Part shown: piece by piece, positions 26,354 through 35,723 of the stretch
Layout of the letters: each line of letters starts with the position of its first letter
Numbering within the stretch: position 1 is the first letter of the stretch
Origin: Amycolatopsis sp. FBCC-B4732
GTDB lineage: Bacteria > Actinomycetota > Actinomycetes > Mycobacteriales > Pseudonocardiaceae
Assembly: GCF_023008405.1 (NCBI RefSeq)
Contig: NZ_CP095376.1
Location: forward strand, 6,180,501 to 6,244,500
Reading direction: 5' to 3'
Length of the DNA stretch: 64,000 nucleotides
The notes under the pieces: generated by a model
Seen by the model: the letters and a program-made list of their open reading frames with translations, nothing else
Told to the model about the DNA's origin: nothing
Databases searched by the model: none
Made by a program: the position numbers and the translations under genes

Positions 26354-27352
26354 GTGTTCTCTATGAAGAAGCTGGCCGGTGTGGCGGCGATCGCCGCCGC
26401 CGGACTGGTCCTGTCCGCGTGCAGCGGCCCGTCCGCCGACAACTCGTCCAGCAGCGCGAGCGGCAGTTCGTCGGCCGCGGCCCCGAGCACGGGCGGCCCG
26501 CTGAAGATCGCCGTGGTCACCCACGGCACGTCCGGTGACGCCTTCTGGAACGTCGTCAAGAACGGCGCCGAGCAGGCGGGCAAGGACCTGAACGTCGGCG
26601 TCGACTACTTCGCCGACGGCGACCCGGGCAACCAGGCCCGGCTGATCGACAACGCGGTCGCGCAGAAGGTCGGCGGCCTGGTGGTTTCGATGGCGAACCC
26701 GCAGGCGCTGCAGACGTCGATCCAGAACGCGGTCAAGGCCGGCATCCCGGTCGTCACCATCAACTCCGGCGAGGACTCCAGCGCGGCCTTCGGCGCGATC
26801 GCGCACGTCGGGCAGAGCGAAGGTCTCGCGGGCCAGGGCGCCGGGCAGCGGCTCAAGGCGGCGGGCAAGACGAAGCTGCTGTGCGTCATCCACGAGGCCG
26901 GCAACATCGGCCAGAACCAGCGCTGCGACGGCGCGAAGCAGACGTTCGGCACCGTCTCCACGCTGCAGGTCGACATCTCCAACCCGACCGACGCGCAGGC
27001 CCGGATCCGCGGCGCGCTGCAGTCCGACCCGTCGATCGACGCCGTGCTGGCGCTGAACTCGCAGGTCGCGGCCCGCGCGGTGGACGCGGCCAAGGAGGCG
27101 AGCTCGAAGGCGCAGGTGGCGACGTTCGACCTCAACGCCGACGTCGTCGCGGCCATCAAGGCGGGCACGATCCTCTTCGCCGTCGACCAGCAGCAGTACG
27201 AGCAGGGCTACCTGCCGATCGTGTTCCTCAAGCTGTACAAGGAAAACGGCAACACCATCGGCGGCGGCAAGCCGGTCCAGACCGGCCCGGGCTTCGTCGA
27301 CAAGAGCAACATCGACACCGTGGCCCCGTACGCGCAGCGCGGCACCCGCTGA
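26354..27352 (+). CDS. ABC transporter sugar/cyclitol-binding lipoprotein
   Basis: A 332-residue substrate-binding protein. The signal peptide ends in the lipobox LSAC (about residue 20), so it is anchored to the outer face of the membrane, with a Ser/Ala linker before the fold. The body is a periplasmic-binding type 1 domain: [35 protein letters not shown] and VVTINSGED. The GTG at 26354 is chosen since AAAGGAG sits five bases upstream; ATG at 26363 is the alternative. Its stop overlaps the permease start (TGATG). Substrate is probably an inositol, inferred from neighbours. Confidence 0.9.
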   Translation: MFSMKKLAGVAAIAAAGLVLSACSGPSADNSSSSASGSSSAAAPSTGGPLKIAVVTHGTSGDAFWNVVKNGAEQAGKDLNVGVDYFADGDPGNQARLIDNAVAQKVGGLVVSMANPQALQTSIQNAVKAGIPVVTINSGEDSSAAFGAIAHVGQSEGLAGQGAGQRLKAAGKTKLLCVIHEAGNIGQNQRCDGAKQTFGTVSTLQVDISNPTDAQARIRGALQSDPSIDAVLALNSQVAARAVDAAKEASSKAQVATFDLNADVVAAIKAGTILFAVDQQQYEQGYLPIVFLKLYKENGNTIGGGKPVQTGPGFVDKSNIDTVAPYAQRGTR

Positions 27353-28395
27353 TGACGGCGGCGATCCAGGCCCAGCCGGACGAACGGGTGGGGAAGAAGA
27401 GCCTGACCGACCGGCTGGTCGTCCGGCCCGAGATCGGCGCGCTGCTCGGCGCCGTGCTCGTGTTCGTCTTCTTCTCCGTCGTCACCGGCCAGTTCCTCAG
27501 CCCGCTGGGCGTGGCGACCTGGCTCGACGACTCCTCGACGCTGGGCATCATGGCCGTCGTGGTCGCGCTGCTCATGGTCGGCGGCGAGTTCGACCTTTCG
27601 GCCGGCGTCATGACGGCGTCGACGTCGCTGGTCACGGCGATCCTGGCGACGCAGGCGGGCTGGAACGTCTGGCTCGCACTGGGAGTCTCGCTCGCCTTCG
27701 CCCTCGGCGTCGGCGCGTTCAACGGCTGGCTGGTGATGAAGACCGGGCTGCCGAGCTTCATCGTCACGCTGGGGTCGTTCCTGGCGCTGCAGGGCCTCAA
27801 CCTCGGCGTCACGCGGCTGGTCACCAGCACCGTCCAGGTGTCGGGGATGCGCTCGACCAGCGGCTACGAGTCGGCGGGCGCGCTGTTCGCGTCCACCTTC
27901 GACGTCGGCGGCACCGAGTTCCAGTCGTCGATCATCTGGTGGATCGTCGTCACGGCGGTCGCGGCGGTGCTGCTCATGCGCACCCGCTTCGGCAACTGGA
28001 TCTTCGCCGTCGGGGGCTCGCAGGTCTCCGCCCGCTCCGTCGGCGTGCCGGTGGTGCGCACGAAGATCCTGCTGTTCATGGGCACCGCGCTCGGCGCGTG
28101 GCTCGTCGGCTCGATCAACATCCTGCGCTTCGCCAGCGTGCAGGCGAACCAGGGCATCGGGCTGGAGTTCCAGTACATCATCGCCGCGGTGATCGGCGGC
28201 TGCCTGCTCACCGGCGGGTTCGGCTCGGCGGTGGGCGCGGCGATCGGCGCGCTGATCTTCGGCATGGCGCGCCAGGGCATCGTGTTCGCGCAGTGGAACA
28301 GCGACTGGTTCATGCTGTTCCTCGGCATCATGCTGCTGGCCGCGGTCCTGGTGAACAACGCGTTCCGGCGCCGTGCGGAAAGGGTACGCCGATGA
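27352..28395 (+). CDS. ABC transporter permease (sugar/cyclitol)
   Basis: A 347-residue inner-membrane permease of the ribose/xylose branch, with about ten helices. The motif [20 protein letters not shown] near residue 80 and [21 protein letters not shown] near 130 are typical, and [22 protein letters not shown] near 285 is the coupling region. It overlaps the binding-protein stop by one base and the ATPase start by four, so the transporter is made from one message. Confidence 0.93.
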   Translation: MTAAIQAQPDERVGKKSLTDRLVVRPEIGALLGAVLVFVFFSVVTGQFLSPLGVATWLDDSSTLGIMAVVVALLMVGGEFDLSAGVMTASTSLVTAILATQAGWNVWLALGVSLAFALGVGAFNGWLVMKTGLPSFIVTLGSFLALQGLNLGVTRLVTSTVQVSGMRSTSGYESAGALFASTFDVGGTEFQSSIIWWIVVTAVAAVLLMRTRFGNWIFAVGGSQVSARSVGVPVVRTKILLFMGTALGAWLVGSINILRFASVQANQGIGLEFQYIIAAVIGGCLLTGGFGSAVGAAIGALIFGMARQGIVFAQWNSDWFMLFLGIMLLAAVLVNNAFRRRAERVRR

Positions 28396-29174
28396 GCCCG
28401 CTGCTCGAAGTCCGCGACATCGGGAAGACCTACGGCAGCGTGATCGCGCTGCGCGAAGTGTCCACTGTGGTCAACGCGGGCGAGGTCACCTGCGTGCTCG
28501 GCGACAACGGCGCCGGGAAGTCCACGCTGATCAAGATCCTGTCCGGCGTGCACCAGCACGACCGGGGCGAGTTCTTCGTGGAGGGCGAACCCGTGCGGTT
28601 CGCTTCGCCGCGCGAGGCGCTGGACCACGGCATCGCGACCGTGTACCAGGACCTCGCGGTGGTGCCGCTGATGAGCGTCTGGCGGAACTTCTTCCTCGGC
28701 TCGGAGCCGACGACCGGCTTCGGCCCGTTCCGGTTCCTGGACCGGAAGAAGGGCCGCGAGACGACGAAGAAGGCGTTGTCCGACATGGGCATCGACCTGC
28801 GGGACGTCGAGCAGCCGGTCGGGACGCTCTCGGGCGGCGAACGCCAGTGCGTGGCGATCGCGCGGGCGGTGTACTTCGGCGCGAAGGTGCTGATCCTCGA
28901 CGAGCCGACCGCCGCGCTCGGCGTCAAGCAGGCCGGGGTGGTGCTGAAGTACGTCGCCCAGGCCCGTGACCGCGGGCTCGGCGTCGTGCTGATCACGCAC
29001 AACCCGCACCACGCCTTCCCGGTGGCGGACCGGTTCCTGCTCCTCAAGCGCGGCGCTCCGCTCGGCGCGTACGAGAAGAAGGACATCGACATCAACGAGC
29101 TGACCCGGCAGATGGCGGGCGGTGCGGAACTGGAAGCCCTCGAACACGAACTGCGGCAGGTGGAGAAGGCGTGA
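28392..29174 (+). CDS. ABC transporter ATP-binding protein (sugar/cyclitol)
   Basis: A 260-residue ATPase. Walker [10 protein letters not shown] near residue 37, Q-loop VYQDLAVV, signature [10 protein letters not shown] near 142 and Walker [13 protein letters not shown] are complete. It has a single nucleotide-binding domain, unlike the two-domain RbsA/XylG type, so it must work as a homodimer. It overlaps both the permease and the iolC-like kinase by four bases. One Ser-Thr-Val-encoding GTCCACTGTGG element lies at 28460-28470. Confidence 0.93.
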   Translation: MSPLLEVRDIGKTYGSVIALREVSTVVNAGEVTCVLGDNGAGKSTLIKILSGVHQHDRGEFFVEGEPVRFASPREALDHGIATVYQDLAVVPLMSVWRNFFLGSEPTTGFGPFRFLDRKKGRETTKKALSDMGIDLRDVEQPVGTLSGGERQCVAIARAVYFGAKVLILDEPTAALGVKQAGVVLKYVAQARDRGLGVVLITHNPHHAFPVADRFLLLKRGAPLGAYEKKDIDINELTRQMAGGAELEALEHELRQVEKA

Positions 29175-30100
29175 GTCTCGAAGCGCTGACCATCGGCCGG
29201 GTGGGCGTCGACCTCTACCCGGAGCAGAGCGGCGTGCCGCTGGCCGGCGTCAGCACGTTCGCCAAGTCGCTCGGCGGCACCGCGACCAACGTCGCGGTCG
29301 CCGCCGCGCGGCTGGGCCGGCGCACGGCGGTGCTCACCAAGGTCGGGCCGGACGGCTTCGGCGACTACGTCCGGCAGGCGCTCGACGGCTTCGGCGTGTC
29401 CCCGGCGCACGTGGGCACCTCGCCGGACCTCCAGACGCCGGTGGTGTTCTGCGAGCTGAACCCGCCCGCGGACCCGCCGCTGCTGTTCTACCGCTCCCCC
29501 ATCGCCCCCGACCTCACGCTGACCGACGCCGACGTGCCCTGGGACGTCGTCGAGTCGGTGCCGCTGCTGTGGGTCACCGGCACCGGCGTGTCCGCCGAAC
29601 CCGCGCGCACGACCCAGCGGAAGATCCTCGAAGCGCGCGGACGCCGTGAGCACACCGTGCTGGACCTCGACTACCGGCCGATGTTCTGGCCGTCGGCCGG
29701 GCAAGCGCGGGAAGAGATCGGCGGGCTGCTCGACCACGTCACCGTCGCGGTCGGCAACCGCGCCGAGGTCGAGGTCGCCGTCGGCACGGCGGACCCGGAC
29801 GCCGCCGCGGACCGCCTGCTGGAGCGCGGCCTGCGGCTCGCCGTGATCAAGAAGGGCGCCGAGGGCGTCCTGGTGGCGACGCCGGACGGCCGGTCGACCG
29901 TGCCGCCGCGGCGCGTCGAGGTCGTGTGCGGGCTCGGCGCGGGTGACGGCTTCGGCGGCGCGCTGATCCACGGCCTGTTGTCCGGCTGGGACCCGGTGCG
30001 CCTCGCGGAGTACGCGAACGCCGCGGGCGCGCTCGTCGCGTCCCGGCTGGCCTGCGCCGACGCCATGCCGACCGCCGAGGAGATCGAGGAGCTGCTGTGA
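29171..30100 (+). CDS. iolC: 5-Dehydro-2-deoxygluconokinase
   Basis: A 309-residue PfkB-family kinase. It begins with the [18 protein letters not shown] pattern characteristic of IolC, has a sugar-binding [15 protein letters not shown] near residue 37, and ends with the catalytic [15 protein letters not shown] motif containing the base Asp. In inositol catabolism it phosphorylates 5-dehydro-2-deoxygluconate. The GTG start overlaps the ATPase stop by four bases, and its own stop overlaps the aldolase start. Confidence 0.93.
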   Translation: MSLEALTIGRVGVDLYPEQSGVPLAGVSTFAKSLGGTATNVAVAAARLGRRTAVLTKVGPDGFGDYVRQALDGFGVSPAHVGTSPDLQTPVVFCELNPPADPPLLFYRSPIAPDLTLTDADVPWDVVESVPLLWVTGTGVSAEPARTTQRKILEARGRREHTVLDLDYRPMFWPSAGQAREEIGGLLDHVTVAVGNRAEVEVAVGTADPDAAADRLLERGLRLAVIKKGAEGVLVATPDGRSTVPPRRVEVVCGLGAGDGFGGALIHGLLSGWDPVRLAEYANAAGALVASRLACADAMPTAEEIEELL

Positions 30101-30987
30101 TCCTCACCGACGAGCGCTGGCGCGAACTCCTCCACACCCGGGCGACGAACCCGGGCGCGGTCCGCCAGGCCTACGCGACCCGCAGACGCCGTTCGAAGCT
30201 GCTGTCCGACAACGGCACCCTGTTCCTCGTCGCGGCCGACCACCCGGCCCGCGGAGCACTGGGCGTCGGCGAGGACCCGCTCGCCATGGCCGACCGGCGG
30301 ACCCTGCTGGACCGGCTGCTCGCCGCCCTCGCCAACCCGGCCGTCGACGGCATCCTCGGCACTCCCGACGTCGTCGAGGAGCTCCTCCTGCTCGGCGCGC
30401 TGCACGACAAGGTCGTGTTCGGTTCGATGAACCGCGGCGGCCTGGCCGGCGCGGACTGGGAGATCGACGACCGGTTCACCGGCTACGACGCCCGCACGCT
30501 CGTCGACTGCGGGCTCGACGGCGGCAAGATGCTGCTGCGGCTCGTCGACGCCGACCCCGGCACGATCCCGACGCTGCAGGCGTGCGCCGACGCCGTCACC
30601 GAGCTGGCGGCGTACGGGCTGGTGGCGATGATCGAGCCGCTCCCCTACCGCCGGGACGACGGGAAACTGGTGCTGCAGAAGGATCCCGTGTCCCTGGCGC
30701 GGGCCGTCACGGTGGCCTCCGGCCTCGGCGCGACGTCCGCGCACACCTGGCTCAAGCTGCCCTCGACCGACTCCGCCGAGGTCCTCGGCGCGACGACGCT
30801 GCCGGTGGTCGTGCTCGGCGGGGTGCCCTCCGGCGACCCGGCCGCCGACCTGGCCTCGTGGGGCCGGACGCTGCGCCACGACGTCGTGCGCGGCCTGGTC
30901 GTCGGCCGCACCCTGCTCTACCCGCCCGACGGTGACGTCGGTGCGGCCGTCGAAGCCGCCGCGAAGGTACTGGAGGCCGCGAAGTGA
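30097..30987 (+). CDS. Class I aldolase-like protein of the iol operon
   Basis: A 296-residue TIM-barrel protein of the DeoC/LacD-like aldolase group (the Cgl0158-type protein of actinobacterial inositol operons, as I recognise it). Visible motifs are LFLVAADHPARGALG near the N-terminus, GILGTPDVVEELLLLG, GGKMLLRL with a probable Schiff-base Lys, and LPVVVLGGVPSGDP near the end. Its place between iolC and iolB suggests cleavage of 2-deoxy-5-keto-gluconate-6-phosphate (an IolJ role). That reaction is inference from context. Confidence 0.8.
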   Translation: MILTDERWRELLHTRATNPGAVRQAYATRRRRSKLLSDNGTLFLVAADHPARGALGVGEDPLAMADRRTLLDRLLAALANPAVDGILGTPDVVEELLLLGALHDKVVFGSMNRGGLAGADWEIDDRFTGYDARTLVDCGLDGGKMLLRLVDADPGTIPTLQACADAVTELAAYGLVAMIEPLPYRRDDGKLVLQKDPVSLARAVTVASGLGATSAHTWLKLPSTDSAEVLGATTLPVVVLGGVPSGDPAADLASWGRTLRHDVVRGLVVGRTLLYPPDGDVGAAVEAAAKVLEAAK

Positions 30988-31874
30988 GCAAGCTCCACCG
31001 TCCACTCGGGACACTGTCCGACGACACCGACCCGGTCCGGCTCACCCCGGACAGCGCGGGCTGGACCTACACCGGGCTGCGGGTGCTGTCCCTGGCGCCG
31101 GGCGAGACGCGGATCCTGCACACCGGCGAGTTCGAGGCGTTCGTGCTGCCCCTGGCCGGTTCCGCCACGGTCCGCGTCGACGGGCAGGTCTTCGAGCTAC
31201 GCGGCCGCGAGTCCGTCTTCACCCGCGTGACGGACTTCGCCTACGTGCCCCGCGACGCCGAAGTCGAGTTGTCGACAACGGACGGTCTGGAGGTCGCGCT
31301 CCCGATGGCGCGCTGCACCCGCCGCCTCGCCGCGAAGTACGGCCCGGCCGAGGACGTCCCGGTCGAGGTCCGTGGCGCCGGGCAGGCGACGCGGCAGGTG
31401 ACCAACTTCGGGGTGCCCGGGGTCTGGGACCACGCCGACAAGCTCAACGCGTGCGAGCTGATCACCCCGGGCGGGAACTGGTCGTCGTACCCGCCGCACA
31501 AGCACGACGAGGCGACCGAGTGCGAGGTCGTCAACGAGGAGATCTACTACTTCCGGATCGCCGGCCGCGACGGCGTGACGCCGTCCCGTGAGGGCTTCGG
31601 CCTGCACCGCACGTACACCGCCGACGGCGACCTGGACGAAGACGTAGCCGTGCGCGACCACGACGTGTTCCTGATCCCGCGCGGCTACCACGGCCCGTGC
31701 GTGGCCGCGCCGGGTTACCCGATGTACTACCTGAACGTCCTGGCCGGGCCGGCCGAAGAGCGGTCCATGGCGTTCTGCGACGACCCCGCGCACAGCTGGG
31801 TCCGCGGCACGTGGGCGTCGCAGGACCTCGACCCGCGGTGCCCCGTCACGAGTCACGAAGGACGTGTTCAGTGA
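30984..31874 (+). CDS. iolB: 5-Deoxy-glucuronate isomerase
   Basis: A 296-residue double cupin enzyme converting 5-deoxy-glucuronate to 5-dehydro-2-deoxygluconate. The metal-binding SSYPPHKHDE motif lies near residue 170, followed by EIYYFRI and RGYHGP, the usual IolB signature elements, and MYYLNVLAGP near the C-terminus. Start and stop overlap the neighbouring genes by four bases on each side. Confidence 0.95.
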   Translation: MSKLHRPLGTLSDDTDPVRLTPDSAGWTYTGLRVLSLAPGETRILHTGEFEAFVLPLAGSATVRVDGQVFELRGRESVFTRVTDFAYVPRDAEVELSTTDGLEVALPMARCTRRLAAKYGPAEDVPVEVRGAGQATRQVTNFGVPGVWDHADKLNACELITPGGNWSSYPPHKHDEATECEVVNEEIYYFRIAGRDGVTPSREGFGLHRTYTADGDLDEDVAVRDHDVFLIPRGYHGPCVAAPGYPMYYLNVLAGPAEERSMAFCDDPAHSWVRGTWASQDLDPRCPVTSHEGRVQ

Positions 31875-33706
31875 AGCTGACGACGGCTCAGGCGCTGGTC
31901 CGCTGGATCCTGGCGCAGCGCTCCGAAACCCTGGACGGGCGCGAAGTCCCGCTCTTCCCCGGCGTCTTCGCGATCTTCGGGCACGGGAACGTCCTCGGCC
32001 TCGGGACGGCCCTGGAAGAACACCGCGGCGAGCTGCCCGTCTGGCGCGGGCACACCGAGCAGGGCATGGCGCTGGCCGCGGTCGGGCTGGCGAAGGCCAC
32101 GCACCGGCGGCAGGTCGGCGTCGCGACGTCGTCGATCGGGCCGGGCGCGCTGAACATGGTCACCGCGGCCGGGGTCGCGCACGCGAACCGGCTGCCGGTG
32201 CTGCTGCTGCCGGGCGACACGTTCACCAGCCGCGCGCCGGACCCGGTGCTGCAGCAGATCGAGCCGTTCGGCGACGCGACCGCGACGGTGAACGACGCCT
32301 TCCGCGCGGTCTCGCGCTACTTCGACCGGATCAGCAGGCCCGAGCAGCTGATCTCGACGTTGCCGCAGGTCGCGCGGGTGCTCACGGACCCGGCGGACAG
32401 CGGGCCGGTGGTGCTGGCGCTGCCGCAGGACGTCCAGGCGGAGACGTACGACTTCCCGGACGCGCTGTTCGCCCCGGTGACCCACCGGCCGTTGCGCCCG
32501 CGCCCGGACCGCCGTTCGGTCACCGAGGCGGCAGGCGTCCTGCGGGCTTCCCAGCGGCCGCTGCTGGTGCTGGGTGGCGGGGTCCGGTACTCGGGTGCGG
32601 CGCGCCGGGCCCTCGACTTCGCCGAGCGGCACGGGATCCCGGTCGTGGAGACCACGGCGGGCCGGACGCTGGTGCCGCACGCGCACCCCCTGCACGCGGG
32701 GCCGCTGGGCGTCACGGGCTCGTCGTCGGCGAACGTCCTGGCGGCCGGGGCGGACGTGGTCCTGGCCGTCGGCACGCGGCTGCAGGACTTCACGACGGCG
32801 TCGTGGACGGTGTTCTCCCCCGACGTCCGGCTGGTGTCGCTGAACGCGGCCCGCTTCGACGCCGTCAAGCACGGCGCCCTGTCCGTGACCGGGGACGCCG
32901 ACGCGGGCCTGACGGACCTCGCCGCCCAGCTGGAGAGCTGGCGGGTGGACCCGGCGTGGACGTCACGGGCTTCGGCGGAACGCGCTTCCTGGGACGCGCA
33001 CATCGATTCGTTGCGGTCGGCCGCGGCGGAAGTCCCGTCCTACGCGCAGGTCGTCGGGGTGGTGAACGACCTCTCGGCCGGCGGCGACTACGTCATGACG
33101 GCGTCCGGCGGGCTGCCGGGCGAGCTGATCGGCGGCTGGCGAGGGTCCGGTTCGGTGTCGATGGACGTCGAGTACGGGTTCTCGTGCATGGGGTACGAGC
33201 TGTCCGGCGCGTGGGGTGCGGCGATCGCGTGGCCCGGCCTGGTGACGACGCTCCTGGGCGACGGCTCGTACCTGATGCTGAACTCGGAACTGTTCTCGGC
33301 GGCGTTCGCGGGGCACCCGTTCGTCGCGGTCGTCTGCGACAACGACGGCTACGCGGTGATCGCGCGGCTCCAGGAGGGGCAGGGCGGGAAGCCGTTCAAC
33401 AACTTCTACGCCGACTGCACGACTTCGCACGCTTCCCCACCCCGGGTGGACTTCGCGCGGCACGCGGAGTCGCTGGGGTGCCTGGTCTTCACGGCGTCCA
33501 CAGTGGACTCGCTGCGGACGGCTTACGCGTCGGCCCGGGAGGCGTCGGTGGCCGGACGGCGGCCGGCGGTCGTCGTGGTGAAGACGCAGCCGTCGACGTG
33601 GACCGAAGCCGGAGCCTGGTGGGAGGTCGGCGTGCCCGAGCACCTCGCGGGCCGGGACGAGTACGAGCGGAGCAAGTCAGGACAGCTGCGCTACCTGCGT
33701 CCGTAG
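31871..33706 (+). CDS. iolD: 3D-(3,5/4)-trihydroxycyclohexane-1,2-dione acylhydrolase
   Basis: A 611-residue thiamine-diphosphate enzyme that opens the inositol-derived ring. The PYR domain has the catalytic Glu in WRGHTEQGMALAAVGLAKA. The middle domain holds LLVLGGGVRYSGAA. The PP domain carries the cofactor motif GDGSYLMLNSELFSAAF with the conserved GDG...N spacing. The GTG at 31871 overlaps the iolB stop. The last 30 bases overlap, on the opposite strand, the 3' end of the P450 gene. A perfect GTCCACAGTGGAC (33496-33508) encodes Ser-Thr-Val-Asp. The operon lacks iolA, which must be elsewhere. Confidence 0.95.
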   Translation: MKLTTAQALVRWILAQRSETLDGREVPLFPGVFAIFGHGNVLGLGTALEEHRGELPVWRGHTEQGMALAAVGLAKATHRRQVGVATSSIGPGALNMVTAAGVAHANRLPVLLLPGDTFTSRAPDPVLQQIEPFGDATATVNDAFRAVSRYFDRISRPEQLISTLPQVARVLTDPADSGPVVLALPQDVQAETYDFPDALFAPVTHRPLRPRPDRRSVTEAAGVLRASQRPLLVLGGGVRYSGAARRALDFAERHGIPVVETTAGRTLVPHAHPLHAGPLGVTGSSSANVLAAGADVVLAVGTRLQDFTTASWTVFSPDVRLVSLNAARFDAVKHGALSVTGDADAGLTDLAAQLESWRVDPAWTSRASAERASWDAHIDSLRSAAAEVPSYAQVVGVVNDLSAGGDYVMTASGGLPGELIGGWRGSGSVSMDVEYGFSCMGYELSGAWGAAIAWPGLVTTLLGDGSYLMLNSELFSAAFAGHPFVAVVCDNDGYAVIARLQEGQGGKPFNNFYADCTTSHASPPRVDFARHAESLGCLVFTASTVDSLRTAYASAREASVAGRRPAVVVVKTQPSTWTEAGAWWEVGVPEHLAGRDEYERSKSGQLRYLRP

Positions 33707-35071
33707 GCCGGCCCGGACCCGCGGCCGCAAGGTGAAGCCGCTCGGCTTGAGCGTGAGGGACTCCACGATCTTCAGCTCGTACGCCGGATCCACGTCGAAG
33801 TCGTAGCGCTGCAGCACCACGCCCAGCGCCAAAACGGCCTCGTGCAAGGCGAACTGGCGGCCGATGCAGGCGCGCTCACCCGTGCCGAACGGCTTGTACG
33901 CCTGCGCCGGGCGCTTCTTCACCGCGGCGGGCTCGAAGCGGTCCGGGTCGAACGCCTCCGGGTCGTCACCCCAGGCCGCCGGGTCGCGGTGCACCAGCGG
34001 GAGCGGGACGATCACCCAGTCGCCCTTGCGCATCCGGTACTTCCCGCCGAGCACGACGTCTTCGCGTGCTTCGCGGGAGTAGCCGGGCGCGGTCGGCCAG
34101 AGGCGCATCGCCTCGTCCAGCACGCGGCGGACGTACCGCAGCTTCGCGACGTCGGCGAACCCCGGCTCGCGCTCACCCCACACCGCGTCGACCTCGGCAC
34201 GGGCCTTCGCCAGCAGTTCGGGGTGGCGGGTCAGGTAGTACAGCGCGAACGACAGCGCGCCGGACGTCGTTTCGTGGCCGGCGACGACGAACGTGATCGC
34301 CTGGTTGCGGATGTTCACCGGGTCGAGGCGCTCCCCCGTCACCGGGTGGCCTTCGGTGAGCATCAGGCCGAGCAGGTCGCGGCTCTCCTCGCCGCTGCCG
34401 CGGCGCCCGGCGATGACCTCGTCGACCAGGTCCGTCATCACCGCGATGTCGGCGCGGTTCTGCTCCGGCGTCCCGGCGATCGCGCGCCGGACGAAGGGCA
34501 GCTTGACGTTCTGCAGCTGCGCGTACCGCAGCGCGCGGATCATCGCCGTCACGAACGGGTGCCGTTCGGCGCGCTCGAACGAGCCGAACCGGTAGCCGAA
34601 GCCGGCGCGGCCGATGGTCTCCAGGGTCAGCCGGGTCATGTCGGCCGAGACGTCGACCGGGCCGCTCGCCGCGTCCCAGGCGGCCACGAGCTCGCGGGCG
34701 ACGTCGAGCATGATCGGGTGGTAGCGGCGCATCGCCTCGGCGGAGAACGCCGGCTGCAGGATGTCGTGCGCCAGCCGCCAGTTCGGCTCGTGGGTGTGGG
34801 CGGTGAACAGGCCGTCGCCGCCGAGCGCGCGCAGGTTCTCCACGCCCATGCCGACGTGCTTGCCGAACTTCGCTTCGTCGTTCAGCTCTGTGACCAGGTC
34901 TACGCCGCCGACGAGGACGATCTCGAAGCCGAACACCTTGCGGGTGAAGATCGGCCCGAGCCGCTTGCCGATGCGCACGGTGTCCTGCAGCGGCGTGCGC
35001 GGGTTGGCCCCGATCAGGTCGCCGATCACCGGCAGGCGGCCCGGCCGGTGCGGAATCCCGCTGGTGTCCAC
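33677..35071 (-). CDS. Cytochrome P450, CYP102-like heme domain
   Basis: A 464-residue P450. The I-helix oxygen-activation motif is AGHETTSG near residue 268, the ExxR pair lies in DEAMRLWP, and the heme-ligand loop PFGTGERACIG has Cys near residue 407. The opening PHRPGRLPVIGDLIG and the body resemble fatty-acid hydroxylases of the P450-BM3 group, but the protein ends after the heme domain with no FMN/FAD reductase, so separate redox partners are needed. The GTG at 35071 has AAGGAG nine bases upstream. It is divergent from a TetR gene that probably controls it. Its 3' end overlaps iolD by 30 bases. Confidence 0.9.
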   Translation of the reverse strand: MDTSGIPHRPGRLPVIGDLIGANPRTPLQDTVRIGKRLGPIFTRKVFGFEIVLVGGVDLVTELNDEAKFGKHVGMGVENLRALGGDGLFTAHTHEPNWRLAHDILQPAFSAEAMRRYHPIMLDVARELVAAWDAASGPVDVSADMTRLTLETIGRAGFGYRFGSFERAERHPFVTAMIRALRYAQLQNVKLPFVRRAIAGTPEQNRADIAVMTDLVDEVIAGRRGSGEESRDLLGLMLTEGHPVTGERLDPVNIRNQAITFVVAGHETTSGALSFALYYLTRHPELLAKARAEVDAVWGEREPGFADVAKLRYVRRVLDEAMRLWPTAPGYSREAREDVVLGGKYRMRKGDWVIVPLPLVHRDPAAWGDDPEAFDPDRFEPAAVKKRPAQAYKPFGTGERACIGRQFALHEAVLALGVVLQRYDFDVDPAYELKIVESLTLKPSGFTLRPRVRAGLRTQVAQLS

Positions 35072-35084
35072 GGCAGCTCCTTGT

Positions 35085-35130
35085 TGAACCCGGATCCAAT
35101 AGACTCACGATCCCCCCGCTACTGAACCCG
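35085..35130. promoter_or_regulatory. P450/TetR divergent control region with TGAACCCG repeats
   Basis: TGAACCCG occurs at 35085-35092 and again at 35123-35130 in the 80-bp gap between the P450 and TetR start codons. Repeats in this position are candidate TetR binding sites, but no clean palindrome is visible. Confidence 0.25.
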
Positions 35131-35150
35131 TGTCAAGTAAGCTCGGGGGC

Positions 35151-35723
35151 ATGCGGACCAGGCTGAGCACGCAGGAGCGGCGGGAGCAGCTGCTGGCCAT
35201 CGGCGCCGGGCTGTTCGCGAAGCGGCCGTACGACGAGGTGTGGATCGAGGAGGTCGCCGAGATCGCGCAGGTCTCGCGCGGCCTGCTGTACCACTACTTC
35301 CCGACGAAGAAGGAGTTCTTCGCCGAGATCGTCCGCAGCCAGCGCGACCAGCTGCTGGAGATGAGCGAGCCCGACCCGGCGCTGCCCGTGGCGGAGCAGC
35401 TGCGGGCCGGGCTCGACGTGTACCTCGAGTTCGCGCGCACGCACCCCGACGGCTACCGGATCGTGCACCGCGCCGCCGCGGGCGCCGACCGCGAGGTCCT
35501 GCGGATCCGCGAGGCCGGGATGGCCGCGAACGCCGAGCGCATCCTGGCCGCGCTCGGCGCCCTGATCACCGTCACCGAGACGACGCGGGTGGCCGTCCGC
35601 GGCTGGCTGGCGTTCGTCGCCACCGTCATCCTCGACTGGCTCGACCAGCCGAAGATCACCCAGGCCGAGCTGCGCGACCTCTGCGTCCGGACGCTGTTCG
35701 CGGCGGTGGACGTCACCCCGTGA
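35151..35723 (+). CDS. TetR-family transcriptional regulator
   Basis: A 190-residue repressor. The N-terminal helix-turn-helix runs over residues 8-55 (RREQLLAIGAGLFAKR ... EVAEIAQVSRGLLYHYFPTKKEFFAEIV). The C-terminal helical domain would bind a ligand and dimerise. The ATG at 35151 follows GGGGG; an in-frame GTG at 35130 is possible. It is divergent from the P450 gene and converges with the beta-propeller gene, overlapping its 3' end by 11 bases. The likely target is the P450 promoter, by proximity. Confidence 0.88.
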   Translation: MRTRLSTQERREQLLAIGAGLFAKRPYDEVWIEEVAEIAQVSRGLLYHYFPTKKEFFAEIVRSQRDQLLEMSEPDPALPVAEQLRAGLDVYLEFARTHPDGYRIVHRAAAGADREVLRIREAGMAANAERILAALGALITVTETTRVAVRGWLAFVATVILDWLDQPKITQAELRDLCVRTLFAAVDVTP

